Shown: one piece after another, positions 54,747 through 64,000 of the stretch | Layout: each line of letters starts with the position of its first letter | How positions within the stretch are numbered: position 1 is the stretch's first letter | NCBI GenBank assembly: GCA_019359695.1 | Contig: JAHHGV010000003.1 | Location: 62,001-126,000 of the forward strand | From: Brasilonema angustatum HA4187-MV1 | GTDB taxonomy: Bacteria > Cyanobacteriota > Cyanobacteriia > Cyanobacteriales > Nostocaceae | Reading direction: 5' to 3' | DNA length: 64,000 nt | Translations under genes and position numbers: made by a program | The notes under the pieces: generated by a model | What the model was told of the DNA's origin: nothing | Seen by the model: only the letters and a program-made list of their open reading frames with translations | The model's database searches: none

Positions 54747-55118
54747 ATGGAAGTATATGATATTGTGATTATTGGTGCTGGTCACAATGCCCTCGTTTGT
54801 GCTGCCTATCTCCTCAAAGCTGGGTACAGCGTCCTACTATTGGAGGGGCGTTCAACTCCTGGTGGTGGTGCAACAACTGAAGAACTTATGCCACAAGAAG
54901 CGCCTGGTTTCAAATTCAACCCCTGCGCTATCAACCACTTATTTATTTTCCTTGGATCAGTCATACAAGAATTAGAATTGCACAAGTACGGCTTGGAATA
55001 TCTTCCCTGTGATCAAGTCGCCTTTTGCCCTCATCCTCAAGAACCATTGACACAAACGTTAAAAGATGCAAAACATTCGATAAAATCTACTGTTGCAACT
55101 GTTCTCGGTCGCGAATGA
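54747..55118 (+). pseudogene. N-terminal fragment of a CrtO/phytoene-desaturase-like gene
   Basis: The 123-residue frame begins with a perfect FAD motif (YDIVIIGAGHNALVCAAYLLKAGYSVLLLE), GGGATTEELMPQEAPGF and HLFIFLGSVIQELELHKYGLEYL. This is the start of CrtO-type carotenoid ketolases and related flavoproteins, which are about 500 residues long. After CPHPQ the sequence no longer fits and stops. Only the nucleotide-binding end survives, so the gene is dead or severely truncated. Confidence 0.8.
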
Positions 55119-55270
55119 TGAGTTTGTAGTAAGCGCAAAGAGCGCTTATTACAAGTTTAATTTTCATAAGACATCTTCCTTTGTGAGCAAGCAAACCTCA
55201 TACTCATTAGCGATGACAAACATCTGTAAAAATTGATGTAATAAGACTGCTGTATGTCAATGCCAGAGCG

Positions 55271-56362
55271 ATGACTAAGCGAGTTTTAATTCTAGGAGGA
55301 CGTGGGCGGATCGGTGGTAGCGTTGCCAAAGACCTTCTCACCCATACACAAGCACAAGTGACTATCACAGGACGCACACCAGGTGGCAAAACGGGCGACC
55401 CGAGAGTGGAACATTTGGCGTTGGACTTGGCTGATGTGGAGAAACTGAAGAAGGCGATCGCCTCTACCGATTTGATAGTTCACTGTGCTGGTCCTTTTCA
55501 CTACCGAGATACCAATGTTCTCAAGATCTGTATTGAACATGGCGTCAACTATGTAGATGTCAGTGACCACCGTTCTTATACCAGTAAGGCTCTCACCTAC
55601 AACGATGCAGCCGTATCTGCAGATGTTACAGCAGTCATTAACACTGGTATCTTCCCCGGCATTTCTAACAGCATGGTACGTCAGGGTGTTGAGCAATTTG
55701 ATACACCAGAAAAGATTCATTTGAGTTATTTAGTATCTGGTTCTGGCGGGGCTGGTGTCACCGTCATGCGAACAACCTTTTTAGGTTTACAACAACCTTT
55801 TGATGCTTGGATAGATGGTGAATGGCAAACAGTCAAACCCTATAGCCAGCGCGAAAATCTTGACTTTCCACCTCCATATGGTCGTAGCGGAGTGTACTGG
55901 TTTGATATGCCAGAAACTTTTACACTTCCTCATGCTTTTCCCTCAGTAAAAACTGTTATTACAAAATTTGGTTCAGTTCCCGATTTTTATAATCACCTCA
56001 CTTGGATAGCTGCCCACATTTTTCCTAAGCAACTGATGCAACAGAAAAGCGCTATTGAATTTTTGGCTCATGTTAGTCATTTTATGACCGATGTGACCAA
56101 TCCTTTCAGTGGTATTGGAGTTACAGTTCGCTCAGAAATTACAGGTCACAAAGATAATAAAATAGCAACTTTTTGCTCTACTTTAGTGCATGAAAATACC
56201 GCAGTAGCTTCGGGCTGTGGCACGGGTAGCATTGCTCAATTATTACTAGATGGCAAGTTGAAAAAACCTGGTGTTTCACCCGTTGAAGAAGCACTGCCAA
56301 CAGATTTATTTGAGCAAACAATGCAGAGTCGGGGTATTGACATTAGTCACGAATGGTTGTAA
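55271..56362 (+). CDS. saccharopine-dehydrogenase-like NAD(P)-binding oxidoreductase
   Basis: Protein of 363 residues with an N-terminal Rossmann fold (KRVLILGGRGRIGGSVAKDLL, residues 3-24, then TITGRTP and DLIVHCAGPFHYRD near 76). A C-terminal domain follows, with GIFPGISNSMVRQGVEQF near 133 and a long region I cannot assign. It belongs to the saccharopine dehydrogenase/homospermidine-synthase-like superfamily, often annotated as trans-acting enoyl reductase or simply oxidoreductase. The reaction is unknown. It lies 150 bases after the truncated CrtO-like gene on the same strand. Confidence 0.78.
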   Translation: MTKRVLILGGRGRIGGSVAKDLLTHTQAQVTITGRTPGGKTGDPRVEHLALDLADVEKLKKAIASTDLIVHCAGPFHYRDTNVLKICIEHGVNYVDVSDHRSYTSKALTYNDAAVSADVTAVINTGIFPGISNSMVRQGVEQFDTPEKIHLSYLVSGSGGAGVTVMRTTFLGLQQPFDAWIDGEWQTVKPYSQRENLDFPPPYGRSGVYWFDMPETFTLPHAFPSVKTVITKFGSVPDFYNHLTWIAAHIFPKQLMQQKSAIEFLAHVSHFMTDVTNPFSGIGVTVRSEITGHKDNKIATFCSTLVHENTAVASGCGTGSIAQLLLDGKLKKPGVSPVEEALPTDLFEQTMQSRGIDISHEWL

Positions 56363-56656
56363 ATGCAAATCCTACGTAAGAGACAGATAGAAAACCATTA
56401 CCCACGTAGAAAAACTTAGTTTATAGCACGGGATATCTTTTAAATTTGGTATTTTTTAAAGGCATGAGCCTCGCTAGGAGTACAAAGTAGCATGCTCACA
56501 AGGCATAGCTTAGTGCGAACCTGCGACACTTTGAACATAGAATTGTTAATGTACCCTCAAAGCAGGAGGCAAAGTTTTACTAAACCACGTAATATTCCTG
56601 TGATTTTCATTCCTGCCAAACTTAAACAAATAAAACAAGACAAGGAGAGTATTGCC

Positions 56657-57043
56657 ATGCAGTTCATTTTAGCTATTTTAAAGAAAGCTTTGCGCCAGAG
56701 TATTGTAGTTGTAGGGTTGATGGCTTTAATCAGCTTATCAAGTGTATTTTTTTTTGTTGAGCCTAGCTATGCAATAGGATTTACATCAGAAAAACCAGCA
56801 TTTCCAGGACCAAAACTCACACCCGAAGAAAAGATTAACCGTGCTAACGAATATGACCCTGGTGTTGGTATTCAGGAAGAAGATAGAGAACAGGAATATG
56901 AGCAAGCAGTAAAAGACTCTCAAAACCTAGAAACTGTTGAGAAAGCTTACGAAAGGAATGAGAAGGCTTACGAGCAGGAACATCCGCAGCCAAATTTGAT
57001 TCAAAAAGCTGAAAAAGCGGTTGAGAAAGCAACAGGAAAGTAA
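56657..57043 (+). CDS. small exported hypothetical protein, Glu/Lys-rich
   Basis: Protein of 128 residues. The signal peptide is QSIVVVGLMALISLSSVFFFVEPSYA (cut near residue 41). A charged mature part follows (KLTPEEKINRANEYDPGVG, then repeated EKAYE / NEKAYEQ units and a terminal EKAVEKATGK). A strong AAGGAGA eight bases before ATG 56657 fixes the start; a longer upstream frame is not used. The family is unknown. It resembles small stress-related exported proteins of cyanobacteria in composition only. Confidence 0.65.
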   Translation: MQFILAILKKALRQSIVVVGLMALISLSSVFFFVEPSYAIGFTSEKPAFPGPKLTPEEKINRANEYDPGVGIQEEDREQEYEQAVKDSQNLETVEKAYERNEKAYEQEHPQPNLIQKAEKAVEKATGK

Positions 57044-57165
57044 AAGTAGAAAAAATGAGGGAGGTGAAGAAGTTCTCTCCCTAATACACCTTGATTAATC
57101 CCAACACTCACCCAGTGGATAGAGTGTAGGGCTTTTCGCGGTTTAAGCGAATAGCAACAAACGCT

Positions 57166-57546
57166 CTAATACACCAAATTTCCAGTACCGCGCAGTTGAC
57201 GTAAAGAATTTATACAATAGGGACAGTCACAGCTAAATAAGCGCATCGCAGCATTACTTTCCTCTTCAGTAAAGTTCAGCATGGCGACGTTCTGATCTGA
57301 TTTGTTTGTAGTAATAGTTGTTGAACGTACAGGCGGAGCATTTGGATTTCTTTCAGAATCTTTAATGCATACAGGAGTTTTGTAACTAGCGTGGGGATGT
57401 GTTATGCAAGTACGACCATCGCTGGTATGCGTTAGTCGCTGAGTCATACCAGCAGCGTGGGCGGGATTGATCACTCCCAGTGTAGACATCAGAGATACAA
57501 AAATGGAGGAACTAGAAAGCAAATTCAGTATAAGTTTTCTGTTCAT
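57166..57546 (-). CDS. small exported hypothetical protein with a Cys-rich C-terminus
   Basis: Protein of 126 residues. The signal peptide (RKLILNLLSSSSIFVSLMSTLGVINPAHAA) cuts near residue 31. The mature part has CITHPHASYKTPVCIKD and a C-terminal SCDCPYCINSLRQL with three clustered Cys, perhaps a metal or disulfide site. AAGGAAA precedes ATG 57546. I do not recognise the family. Confidence 0.6.
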   Translation of the reverse strand: MNRKLILNLLSSSSIFVSLMSTLGVINPAHAAGMTQRLTHTSDGRTCITHPHASYKTPVCIKDSERNPNAPPVRSTTITTNKSDQNVAMLNFTEEESNAAMRLFSCDCPYCINSLRQLRGTGNLVY

Positions 57547-57742
57547 GGGTTTCCTTGAAAAACGTGCTTGAGCGTTCAGGTTATTCCATTCACTGTCAAA
57601 AGAGCAAGTGAATTTTTTCCTGAAATAATCTAGTTTGACAATGCGCACCACAACTTTGTTTCCCTAGCTAGAATTCTTGTAGCCTTTCTGCGACGATTAC
57701 TGCCTTTTACTTTTCGTGCAGCAATACGCGGAAATCTCCCAA

Positions 57743-57870
57743 TTAAGCATAAGCTGTTCCTCTACCTGTATAAGCATCCGCGTGGTTAGGATTTAGCCGC
57801 AGCGTCGAGTTAAAATCGGTAAGCGCTGCTTTCAAGTTTCCTAAATGAAATTCGGCGTTGCATAAATCCG
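57743..57870 (-). pseudogene. TPR-protein remnant
   Basis: Minus-strand reading gives NAEFHLGNLKAALTDFNSTL, then RLNPNHADAYTGRGTAYA and a stop. This is one full tetratricopeptide unit and the start of the next. There is no start codon or further repeat, so it is the leftover of a larger TPR gene. Confidence 0.7.
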
Positions 57871-57877
57871 GGATGAT

Positions 57878-58082
57878 TCAGCCAAATACAGGTATTTCTC
57901 TATACTTTAGGTAGTGAAGTAACAATCGAATCGAGAATTTGAGCATATCTCCAGATTTGGAATAGCATAATGTTTTTCGTTCGCGTAGCGTGCCGAAGGC
58001 ATTGTAGTCTTGCCAGATAATGACGCAAACGAGTATTTTCACCTTTGCGCATGTCCCCTTGGAACTCAACGTCAAACGTTCG
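57878..58082 (-). pseudogene. IS1-family transposase C-terminal remnant, frameshifted
   Basis: One frame reads GENTRLRHYLARL. After a short repeat-derived insertion (TGCCTTCGGCACGCTACGCG) a second frame reads KTLCYSKSGDMLKFSIRLLLHYLKYREIPVFG. Together these match the end of IS1-type transposases (the R-KT-CYSKS-ML block). The rest is absent. Confidence 0.65.
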
Positions 58083-58844
<762 letters not shown>

Positions 58845-59083
58845 ATTTTCCCTTCGGAGCGCACATTATCTCGATAGCAAGCACTTTTAGTAGTGGAGGC
58901 TGGGCATTACGTACCATTTACAACAATGGTGAGTCATGTCCAGCCTGCAATTTTATAAACTTAATGTAAAAATTTGAAAGAAATCGCAATACTGGTAGAT
59001 TGCATCTGCTTGCCCGCACTGACAAGCTTTTTTCATATATAGGACTCCTCCAAAGATTTTTGCGAAGCTTCGTACACTTCTAC
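58845..59083. other. psaC downstream region
   Basis: AT-rich spacer with no gene. No convincing terminator hairpin is seen just after psaC, so some read-through into glmS is possible. Confidence 0.35.
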
Positions 59084-59125
59084 TTCCCTGTTCCCTGTTC
59101 CCTGTTCCCTGTTCCCTGTTCCCTA
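59084..59125. repeat. heptanucleotide tandem repeat (TTCCCTG)x5 plus one variant
   Basis: Five perfect TTCCCTG units (59084-59118) are followed by TTCCCTA. Short tandemly repeated heptamers of this kind are a hallmark of heterocystous cyanobacteria. Shorter runs occur inside the element at 12875. The copy number is likely to vary among strains. Confidence 0.85.
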
Positions 59126-59218
59126 TATACAACAAAGTCATTTTTTTGCCAAAATGCTACCTTTGTGCTATTGACTATACTGGGTTTATTAGTCCTATAA
59201 CAAGAGTGGTGTGATCAA

Positions 59219-61120
59219 ATGTGCGGAATCGTTGGGTATATTGGCACTCAAGCGGCAACAGAAATTTTGCTATCTGGGCTGGAAAAACTAGAGTATCGGG
59301 GATACGATTCTGCGGGAATCGCCACGATATGGGAAGGTGAAGTGAATTGTGTGCGGGCAAAAGGCAAACTTTACAATCTGCGTTCTAAGCTAGAACAAGT
59401 AGAAACACCCTCTCAAATTGGTATTGGTCACACTCGCTGGGCAACTCATGGTAAACCTGAAGAGTACAATGCCCATCCTCATATGGATACGGCTATGCGA
59501 ATAGCAGTAGTCGTGAATGGGATTATTGAAAATTACAGCGAGTTGCGCGAGGAACTAAAACAGAAAGGATACCAGTTTCTCTCAGAGACTGATGTTGAGG
59601 TTATTCCCCACCTGATCGCTGAGTTTTTCAAGCACCCCCCTTCTTCTGTTCCTCCCTTCTGCCCTTCTCTGTTGCTTGAGGCTGTTCGGGATACTGTTCA
59701 TAAACTAAGGGGGGCGTTTGCGATCGCACTCATCAGTGCTGACTACCCCGATGAACTCATCGTCGTCCGACAACAAGCACCTATGGTAATTGGTTTTGGG
59801 CAAGGGGAATTCTTCTGCGCTTCCGACACACCAGCGATTATTTCTCATACCCGTGCGGTTTTACCCCTGGAAAATAGAGAATTGGCACGTCTGACACCTC
59901 TGGGCGTTGAGGTTTACAACTTTGCTGGTGAAAGGTTGAGAAAACAGCCCCGCCTGCTTAATTTGAATCCCATGATGGTGGAAAAGCAGGGATTCAAGCA
60001 CTTCATGCTCAAGGAAATTTATGAGCAACCAGGGGTAGTACGGGCTTGTTTGGATGCTTACTTCAACGCTAATTGGAATGTTGCTGATTCAACCAGTTCT
60101 CCGGTTAAGCTTGGTTTACCAGAAAAAATTTACGCTAACTTAGAACAAATTCAAATTGTTGCTTGCGGTACGAGTTGGCACGCAGCATTAGTGGGTAAAT
60201 ATTTAATAGAACAACTGGCAGGAATTCCAACGCAAGTGCATTACGCTTCAGAATTTCGTTATGCACCAACACCCCTGACACCTAATACCTTGACTATTGG
60301 CGTTACGCAGTCTGGTGAAACGGCTGATACGCTAGCAGCTTTGGCGATGGAACAAGAACGTCGTCAAGATAAAGAACCAAAATATCAAGCACGATTATTA
60401 GGAATTACCAATCGCCCAGAAAGTACCTTAGGTCATATGGTATCTCAAATTATTAATACTCTCGCGGGAATTGAAATTGGAGTCGCTGCAACGAAAACTT
60501 TTATTGCTCAGTTGATGGCATTTTATGCATTAGCATTAGATTTGGCATATCTTCGCAACAGCATTTCTTCAACAAGATTGCAGGAGATTATTAACGGGTT
60601 GCGGCAAATCCCAGGTGAAATTGAAGCAACTTTGGAAAAACAAGAGGACTCTATTGGACAATTAGCGCATGAGTTTGCAGAAACCAAAGATTTCATCTTT
60701 TTAGGAAGAGGAATTAACTTCCCCATTGCTTTAGAAGGAGCGTTGAAATTAAAGGAAATTAGCTATATTCATGCAGAGGGATATCCGGCTGGGGAAATGA
60801 AACACGGACCGATTGCTTTGTTGGATGCAAAAGTTCCAGTTGTGGCGATCGCCATGCCTGGAAGTGTTTACGAAAAAGTGATTTCTAACGCCCAGGAAGC
60901 CAAAGCGCGTGATTCTCGCTTAATTGGTGTGACTCCTTTCAATGGGGGAGAAGCAGCGGAAATCTTTAATGACTTTATTCCGGTTTCCAAAGTTGATGAA
61001 TTGCTTTCTCCAATTCTCACAGTTATTCCCCTACAATTATTGGCTTATCACATTGCGGCGCTTCGCGGTTTGGATGTCGATCAGCCTAGGAATTTAGCGA
61101 AGTCTGTGACGGTTGAATAG
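59219..61120 (+). CDS. glmS: glutamine-fructose-6-phosphate aminotransferase (GlmS)
   Basis: Makes glucosamine 6-phosphate for peptidoglycan and lipopolysaccharide. The protein has 633 residues. The N-terminal glutaminase domain begins MCGIVGYIG with the nucleophile Cys2, then YRGYDSAGIA, HTRWATHG and VVNGIIENY. Two SIS isomerase domains follow, with ACGTSWHAALVGKYL, TQSGETADTLAAL and the C-terminal EGYPAGEMKHGPIAL and DQPRNLAKSVTVE. A short Pro/Ser insert (HPPSSVPPFCPSLL, near 139-152) lies in the glutaminase domain and looks repeat-derived. The psaC-glmS order is typical of cyanobacteria. No glmS ribozyme is seen. Confidence 0.96.
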   Translation: MCGIVGYIGTQAATEILLSGLEKLEYRGYDSAGIATIWEGEVNCVRAKGKLYNLRSKLEQVETPSQIGIGHTRWATHGKPEEYNAHPHMDTAMRIAVVVNGIIENYSELREELKQKGYQFLSETDVEVIPHLIAEFFKHPPSSVPPFCPSLLLEAVRDTVHKLRGAFAIALISADYPDELIVVRQQAPMVIGFGQGEFFCASDTPAIISHTRAVLPLENRELARLTPLGVEVYNFAGERLRKQPRLLNLNPMMVEKQGFKHFMLKEIYEQPGVVRACLDAYFNANWNVADSTSSPVKLGLPEKIYANLEQIQIVACGTSWHAALVGKYLIEQLAGIPTQVHYASEFRYAPTPLTPNTLTIGVTQSGETADTLAALAMEQERRQDKEPKYQARLLGITNRPESTLGHMVSQIINTLAGIEIGVAATKTFIAQLMAFYALALDLAYLRNSISSTRLQEIINGLRQIPGEIEATLEKQEDSIGQLAHEFAETKDFIFLGRGINFPIALEGALKLKEISYIHAEGYPAGEMKHGPIALLDAKVPVVAIAMPGSVYEKVISNAQEAKARDSRLIGVTPFNGGEAAEIFNDFIPVSKVDELLSPILTVIPLQLLAYHIAALRGLDVDQPRNLAKSVTVE

Positions 61121-61288
61121 TTTTACAACTGATATTCTGCACTTTTGTGGAAACATAATAAAGTTGTACAATTTCTCCTAAGGGTGGATCTTATAAATAC
61201 CGCTACATATAGCAGTCGCCACAATACGCTTGGTGATAAGCATTTCTCACTTTGCGAATTGGGTTTGGGGAAAAGGTTACTGGGTTTG

Positions 61289-61325
61289 GGTTAAAGGTTT
61301 TTTCTTACCCTTTCCCCCTTTAACC
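61289..61325. terminator. hairpin between convergent glmS and ABC transporter genes
   Basis: GGTTAAAGG (61289-61297) pairs with CCTTTAACC (61317-61325), with a T-rich loop. It lies between the two convergent genes and ends 10 bases before the ABC transporter stop codon. It could serve both transcripts. Confidence 0.5.
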
Positions 61326-61334
61326 GATATGCTA

Positions 61335-63365
61335 CTAAACTCTCAGCCATTTCAATACCTTTGGATCTTTATTATAGCGATAGGTTAAGCCGTCCTTAGT
61401 AGTGATGGATTGACCTTTGCTTGCCTTGCTTCTAACGGTGCCAAGTGAATAGTCTGCTAATATCTGTATTTCTTTATGAGAAAGCCCTTCGATTATGCCT
61501 ATTTCTGCCGCTACTTCTGGCTGGATTTGGGATTCATTATTGGAAAAATCATCTATTTTGATTTGAGTATTTTCAGGAGGATTAGTGACAATTTCTTTTG
61601 CTTTTTGAGTCTGATAATCCTGTACGGTCACAAGTTGCCAACTGGAATCTTGTGAAAGTTCTAGAACCCATTGATGATAGTTAAATAGACTTTCTCGATG
61701 TCCAACACTGATAAAAGTTGTTTTGGTTTCTTGTAACTGTTGATATAAATGTCCTTCATTCTTCAAATCTAAAGCACTGGTTGCTTCATCTAATATAGTG
61801 AACCTAGGATGAGTAACTAGCAATCGTGCAAATGCAAGGCGTTGTTGTTCTCCCAGCGATAATATGTTCTCCCAAGGAACTTCTGTATCAAAGCCTTCGA
61901 CTCGGCTGAGCACGTTTTGCAGGTTGACTTGTTGCAAAACTTCTTCGAGTTCTGCATCGCTCACTTGACGATTTGTATTAGGATAAAGTAACTGTTCGCG
62001 TAAAGTTCCCAAAATTATATAAGGACGTTGCGGCAAAAATAAAACGGATTGTAGCGGAGGTCGCACCAGCCGACCAGTACCTGCATTCCATAACCCAGCG
62101 ATCGCTCGCAACAGAGAACTTTTACCTCGTCCACTTGGTCCAACAATTAATAAACCTTCTCCTGGTTGAACAACAAGTGACAAGTCTTCGACGATTACCT
62201 GTTCATAGTTTGGCGTTTGTAAGGTGACATGCTCAAATGCCAGACAGTTTTCTTCTATTGTTTTAATGGTAGTGACATTCTCTGGTTGTTTGCTAACTTC
62301 TGCTAATGCCTCGGAAAATTCTGATAAACGCTCAACGTAACTAGAAAATCGTCCAGAATTTCCAAATTCCCTAATTAATGTTGCCAGAGCTGAGGCAAAC
62401 TGATTACCAGCTATACTGGCTTGGACAACTTCTCCGAAATCAGCTTGACCACTTATATATAAAGGTGCAAGTACCAGATATGGAAATATTTGAATAGCAG
62501 ACTTATATGCTCCGTCAAAAAACTCCTGATTTCTCTCCCAATCAATCTTGCGTAAAATATTTTTGAGCAGTTTATCAAATCTGCGTTGAATTATATTATA
62601 TTCTTGGTTTTCTCCCTGAAAAAAAGCTATCGATTCAGCGTGATTACGAACATGAGTCAGACAATAACTGTATTCTGCTTTAAGTTCTAGTTCTTCTTGA
62701 TTAATTTTATTTAGTTGTTGACCCAAGTAAAAAGCAATTAAATTGCCTATAATCGTATAAACAACCAAAACAATTGAGATAAATTGGGAGATTGACCAAA
62801 GAATTACTAAAAAAGTCGTCATCTCTAGCACTTTTTCTAGAAAAGTAGCTGAAAACGAGAGAGCATTACTGGTCAAAGGTTCGATTTCTTGAGATATTCG
62901 TTGATCAGGGTTATCTATATCAGATTTAAAGTTTATTTTATAATAAGCACGATTGCCTAAATATTTTAATAATATGCGATTATTTAACCATTTGTACCAA
63001 TCAAATGCAATTTTTTTTCTAACAAATTTCGAAAATCCATTTAAGAGTGTTACACAGATAAGAGCAGCACTGTAAAGCACTAGCGTCTTAATAAAGCCAG
63101 AATAATCTTTCTCTTCAATGACATCGGTTAAGTAGCGAGTAACAAAGCTATTAAAGGCAGCTACGCTCACCAGTGCAACAATTAATATAATCAGGATAAA
63201 GAGCATTCCCCACATACGAAGCACCTCTGGAAATGCTCTTTCTCCAGACTCTGTTGGATACCAGTAAGAGACGACGATAACTTTTAGATTATCCCAAAAT
63301 TTATTAGCAGATGGAGGAGAAGTATCGTTCATTAAGGATTGATTGGTAACAGATTTGGTTTGCAT
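61335..63365 (-). CDS. ABC transporter, SbmA/BacA-type fused permease-ATPase
   Basis: Half-transporter of 676 residues. The membrane part (about 50-370) is the ABC_membrane_2 (SbmA/BacA, ABCD-like) type, with five or six helices and FDWYKWLNNRILLKYL, NPDQRISQEIE and FGNSGRFSSYVERLSEF. The ATPase follows with GPSGRGKSS (Walker A), LSLGEQQRLAFARLL (signature) and FTILDEATSALD (Walker B). A tail of about 100 residues comes after the ATPase, ending in a GQSITTKDGLTYRY-type module that usual members lack. Relatives move peptides, vitamin B12 or fatty acyl compounds. The substrate is unknown. An alternative start is the ATG at 63332. Confidence 0.87.
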   Translation of the reverse strand: MQTKSVTNQSLMNDTSPPSANKFWDNLKVIVVSYWYPTESGERAFPEVLRMWGMLFILIILIVALVSVAAFNSFVTRYLTDVIEEKDYSGFIKTLVLYSAALICVTLLNGFSKFVRKKIAFDWYKWLNNRILLKYLGNRAYYKINFKSDIDNPDQRISQEIEPLTSNALSFSATFLEKVLEMTTFLVILWSISQFISIVLVVYTIIGNLIAFYLGQQLNKINQEELELKAEYSYCLTHVRNHAESIAFFQGENQEYNIIQRRFDKLLKNILRKIDWERNQEFFDGAYKSAIQIFPYLVLAPLYISGQADFGEVVQASIAGNQFASALATLIREFGNSGRFSSYVERLSEFSEALAEVSKQPENVTTIKTIEENCLAFEHVTLQTPNYEQVIVEDLSLVVQPGEGLLIVGPSGRGKSSLLRAIAGLWNAGTGRLVRPPLQSVLFLPQRPYIILGTLREQLLYPNTNRQVSDAELEEVLQQVNLQNVLSRVEGFDTEVPWENILSLGEQQRLAFARLLVTHPRFTILDEATSALDLKNEGHLYQQLQETKTTFISVGHRESLFNYHQWVLELSQDSSWQLVTVQDYQTQKAKEIVTNPPENTQIKIDDFSNNESQIQPEVAAEIGIIEGLSHKEIQILADYSLGTVRSKASKGQSITTKDGLTYRYNKDPKVLKWLRV

Positions 63366-63603
63366 ATTCTAAAATAGACTGACTAGATTTTTGGATCAAA
63401 AATTATGATAACATCCGCCACTTTATAAAATATACTCTCATGAATATGCAGTGTCTCACTAAAGATTTCTCTAGAAATGACTGACTTGAAAAAAAATTAT
63501 AATATTTGCTATAGTACTCTAAAAATTGTGATTTTATCTGCACCACTTAAGCCCATAAACTAGATTGTTATTCCTTGTGCGTGCATATTTATTGAAACAT
63601 ATA

Positions 63604-63725
63604 TAGCAATCCGTGCAGGAGTTGTGAAATTATTCGTTGAGGTGGGGGAACGCTTAACAGGGAACTCTTAACAGGGAAGAATGTACAAATGTACTTTTTT
63701 TTTCACAAATGAAATAGGACTGCTA
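63604..63725. mobile_element. 122-bp MITE, TAGCAATCC family
   Basis: The ends TAGCAATCC and TAGGACTGCTA are flanked by TA (63602-63603, 63726-63727). The inside includes AACGCTTAACAGGGAACTC and a T9 run. It matches the ends of the element at 12875-12973, so at least three copies lie in this window. The rest of 63366-63823 has no gene. Confidence 0.75.
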
Positions 63726-63823
63726 TAGATAGTATTTGAAAATCTTAGGACTGGTCATGAATTAGTACTACAAAGCCTGCTAATTAAAAATTATAGATCT
63801 TATTGCTTAATTCATACTTAAAG

Positions 63824-64000
63824 TTAAAAAGCTTGGCTTTCAGAAGGGTCTGGATTTAATTGATCGCACGCTCTATAAATTGTATCAGCAGAGATCGCCA
63901 CTGCATGACTAACATTAGGCAGTTCATCTTCGACAAACCGTAGGCGAGGGTACAAGTAGGCCATAGAGGTTCCTAAAATTGTCAATACTCCCATCATCAT
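63824..64000 (-). CDS. C-terminal end of an unidentified gene, open at the window edge
   Basis: The minus-strand frame runs in from the right edge and ends at 63824. The last 58 residues include MMMGVLTILGTSMAYLYPRL, which is hydrophobic and could be a membrane segment, then ELPNVSHAVAISADTIYRACDQLNPDPSESQAF. The first of three ATG codons is at the very edge, so the true start may lie outside. I do not recognise the family. Confidence 0.45.
   Translation of the reverse strand: MMMGVLTILGTSMAYLYPRLRFVEDELPNVSHAVAISADTIYRACDQLNPDPSESQAF

Noticed and set aside
59084..59125. Heptamer array considered as an iteron/origin
   Set aside because: There is no DnaA-box cluster or replication gene nearby; TTCCCTG arrays are a common dispersed repeat in this group.

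Overview
This window is chromosomal DNA of a cyanobacterium, most likely a filamentous member of the Nostocales. The evidence is a photosystem I psaC gene next to glmS, cyanobacterial glycolate dehydrogenase subunits (glcE, glcF), a type 2 NADH dehydrogenase, a Nif11-type small protein, many HIP1-like GCGATCGC sites, heptanucleotide tandem repeats (TTCCCTG) and a dense load of small inverted-repeat elements. I see no rRNA, no tRNA and no CRISPR array.

The left 16.5 kb is the main feature. It is a mycosporine-like amino acid (MAA, UV sunscreen) locus with an unusual layout. mysA, mysB and mysC (733-4628) make 4-deoxygadusol and mycosporine-glycine. They are followed on the same strand by a class I methyltransferase with a changed catalytic motif, an EamA-type exporter, a TauD-family 2-oxoglutarate dioxygenase, and a 1340-residue NRPS (8718-12740) with domains C(degenerate)-A-T-TE. 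The ten A-domain specificity residues read DILQLGLIWK, the glycine code rather than a serine code, so I predict mycosporine-2-glycine or a tailored derivative instead of shinorine. Directly downstream lie three tandem GT14-type glycosyltransferase genes, plus the tail end of a lost fourth copy. They are candidates for glycosylating the sunscreen or the sheath. The tailoring and glycosylation roles are inferred from position.

From 16.6 to 27.6 kb there is ordinary metabolism mixed with mobile debris: class I fructose-bisphosphate aldolase, an aspartate-type aminotransferase, a possibly truncated patatin-like lipase, a GT2-TPR protein, an SDR, a DUF89/ARMT1-family protein, a UPF0175 antitoxin with a PIN-like (DUF3368) toxin gene split by a small insertion, and a metallophosphoesterase. 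From 27.7 to 40 kb come a TnpB remnant, aspartoacylase, NDH-2, an NB-ARC pseudogene split by another small element, a GlcG-like DUF336 protein, an FAD monooxygenase, and glcE-glcF.

From 40 to 58 kb are secreted or surface hypothetical proteins with repeats (one with a VPEP/transmembrane/Arg C-terminus), a CPA1 antiporter, a Nif11-like peptide, a Ser/Thr kinase with FHA and SH3 domains, GST, a Crp-family regulator, amidase, a DUF2236 protein, a truncated CrtO-like gene and a saccharopine-dehydrogenase-like gene. The right end holds psaC, glmS and an SbmA/BacA-type ABC exporter.

A second theme is the small inverted-repeat elements (MITE-like). Three share TAGCAATCC-type ends and are flanked by TA. 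For one of them, and for two elements inside broken genes, the pre-insertion site can be reconstructed from this sequence alone.
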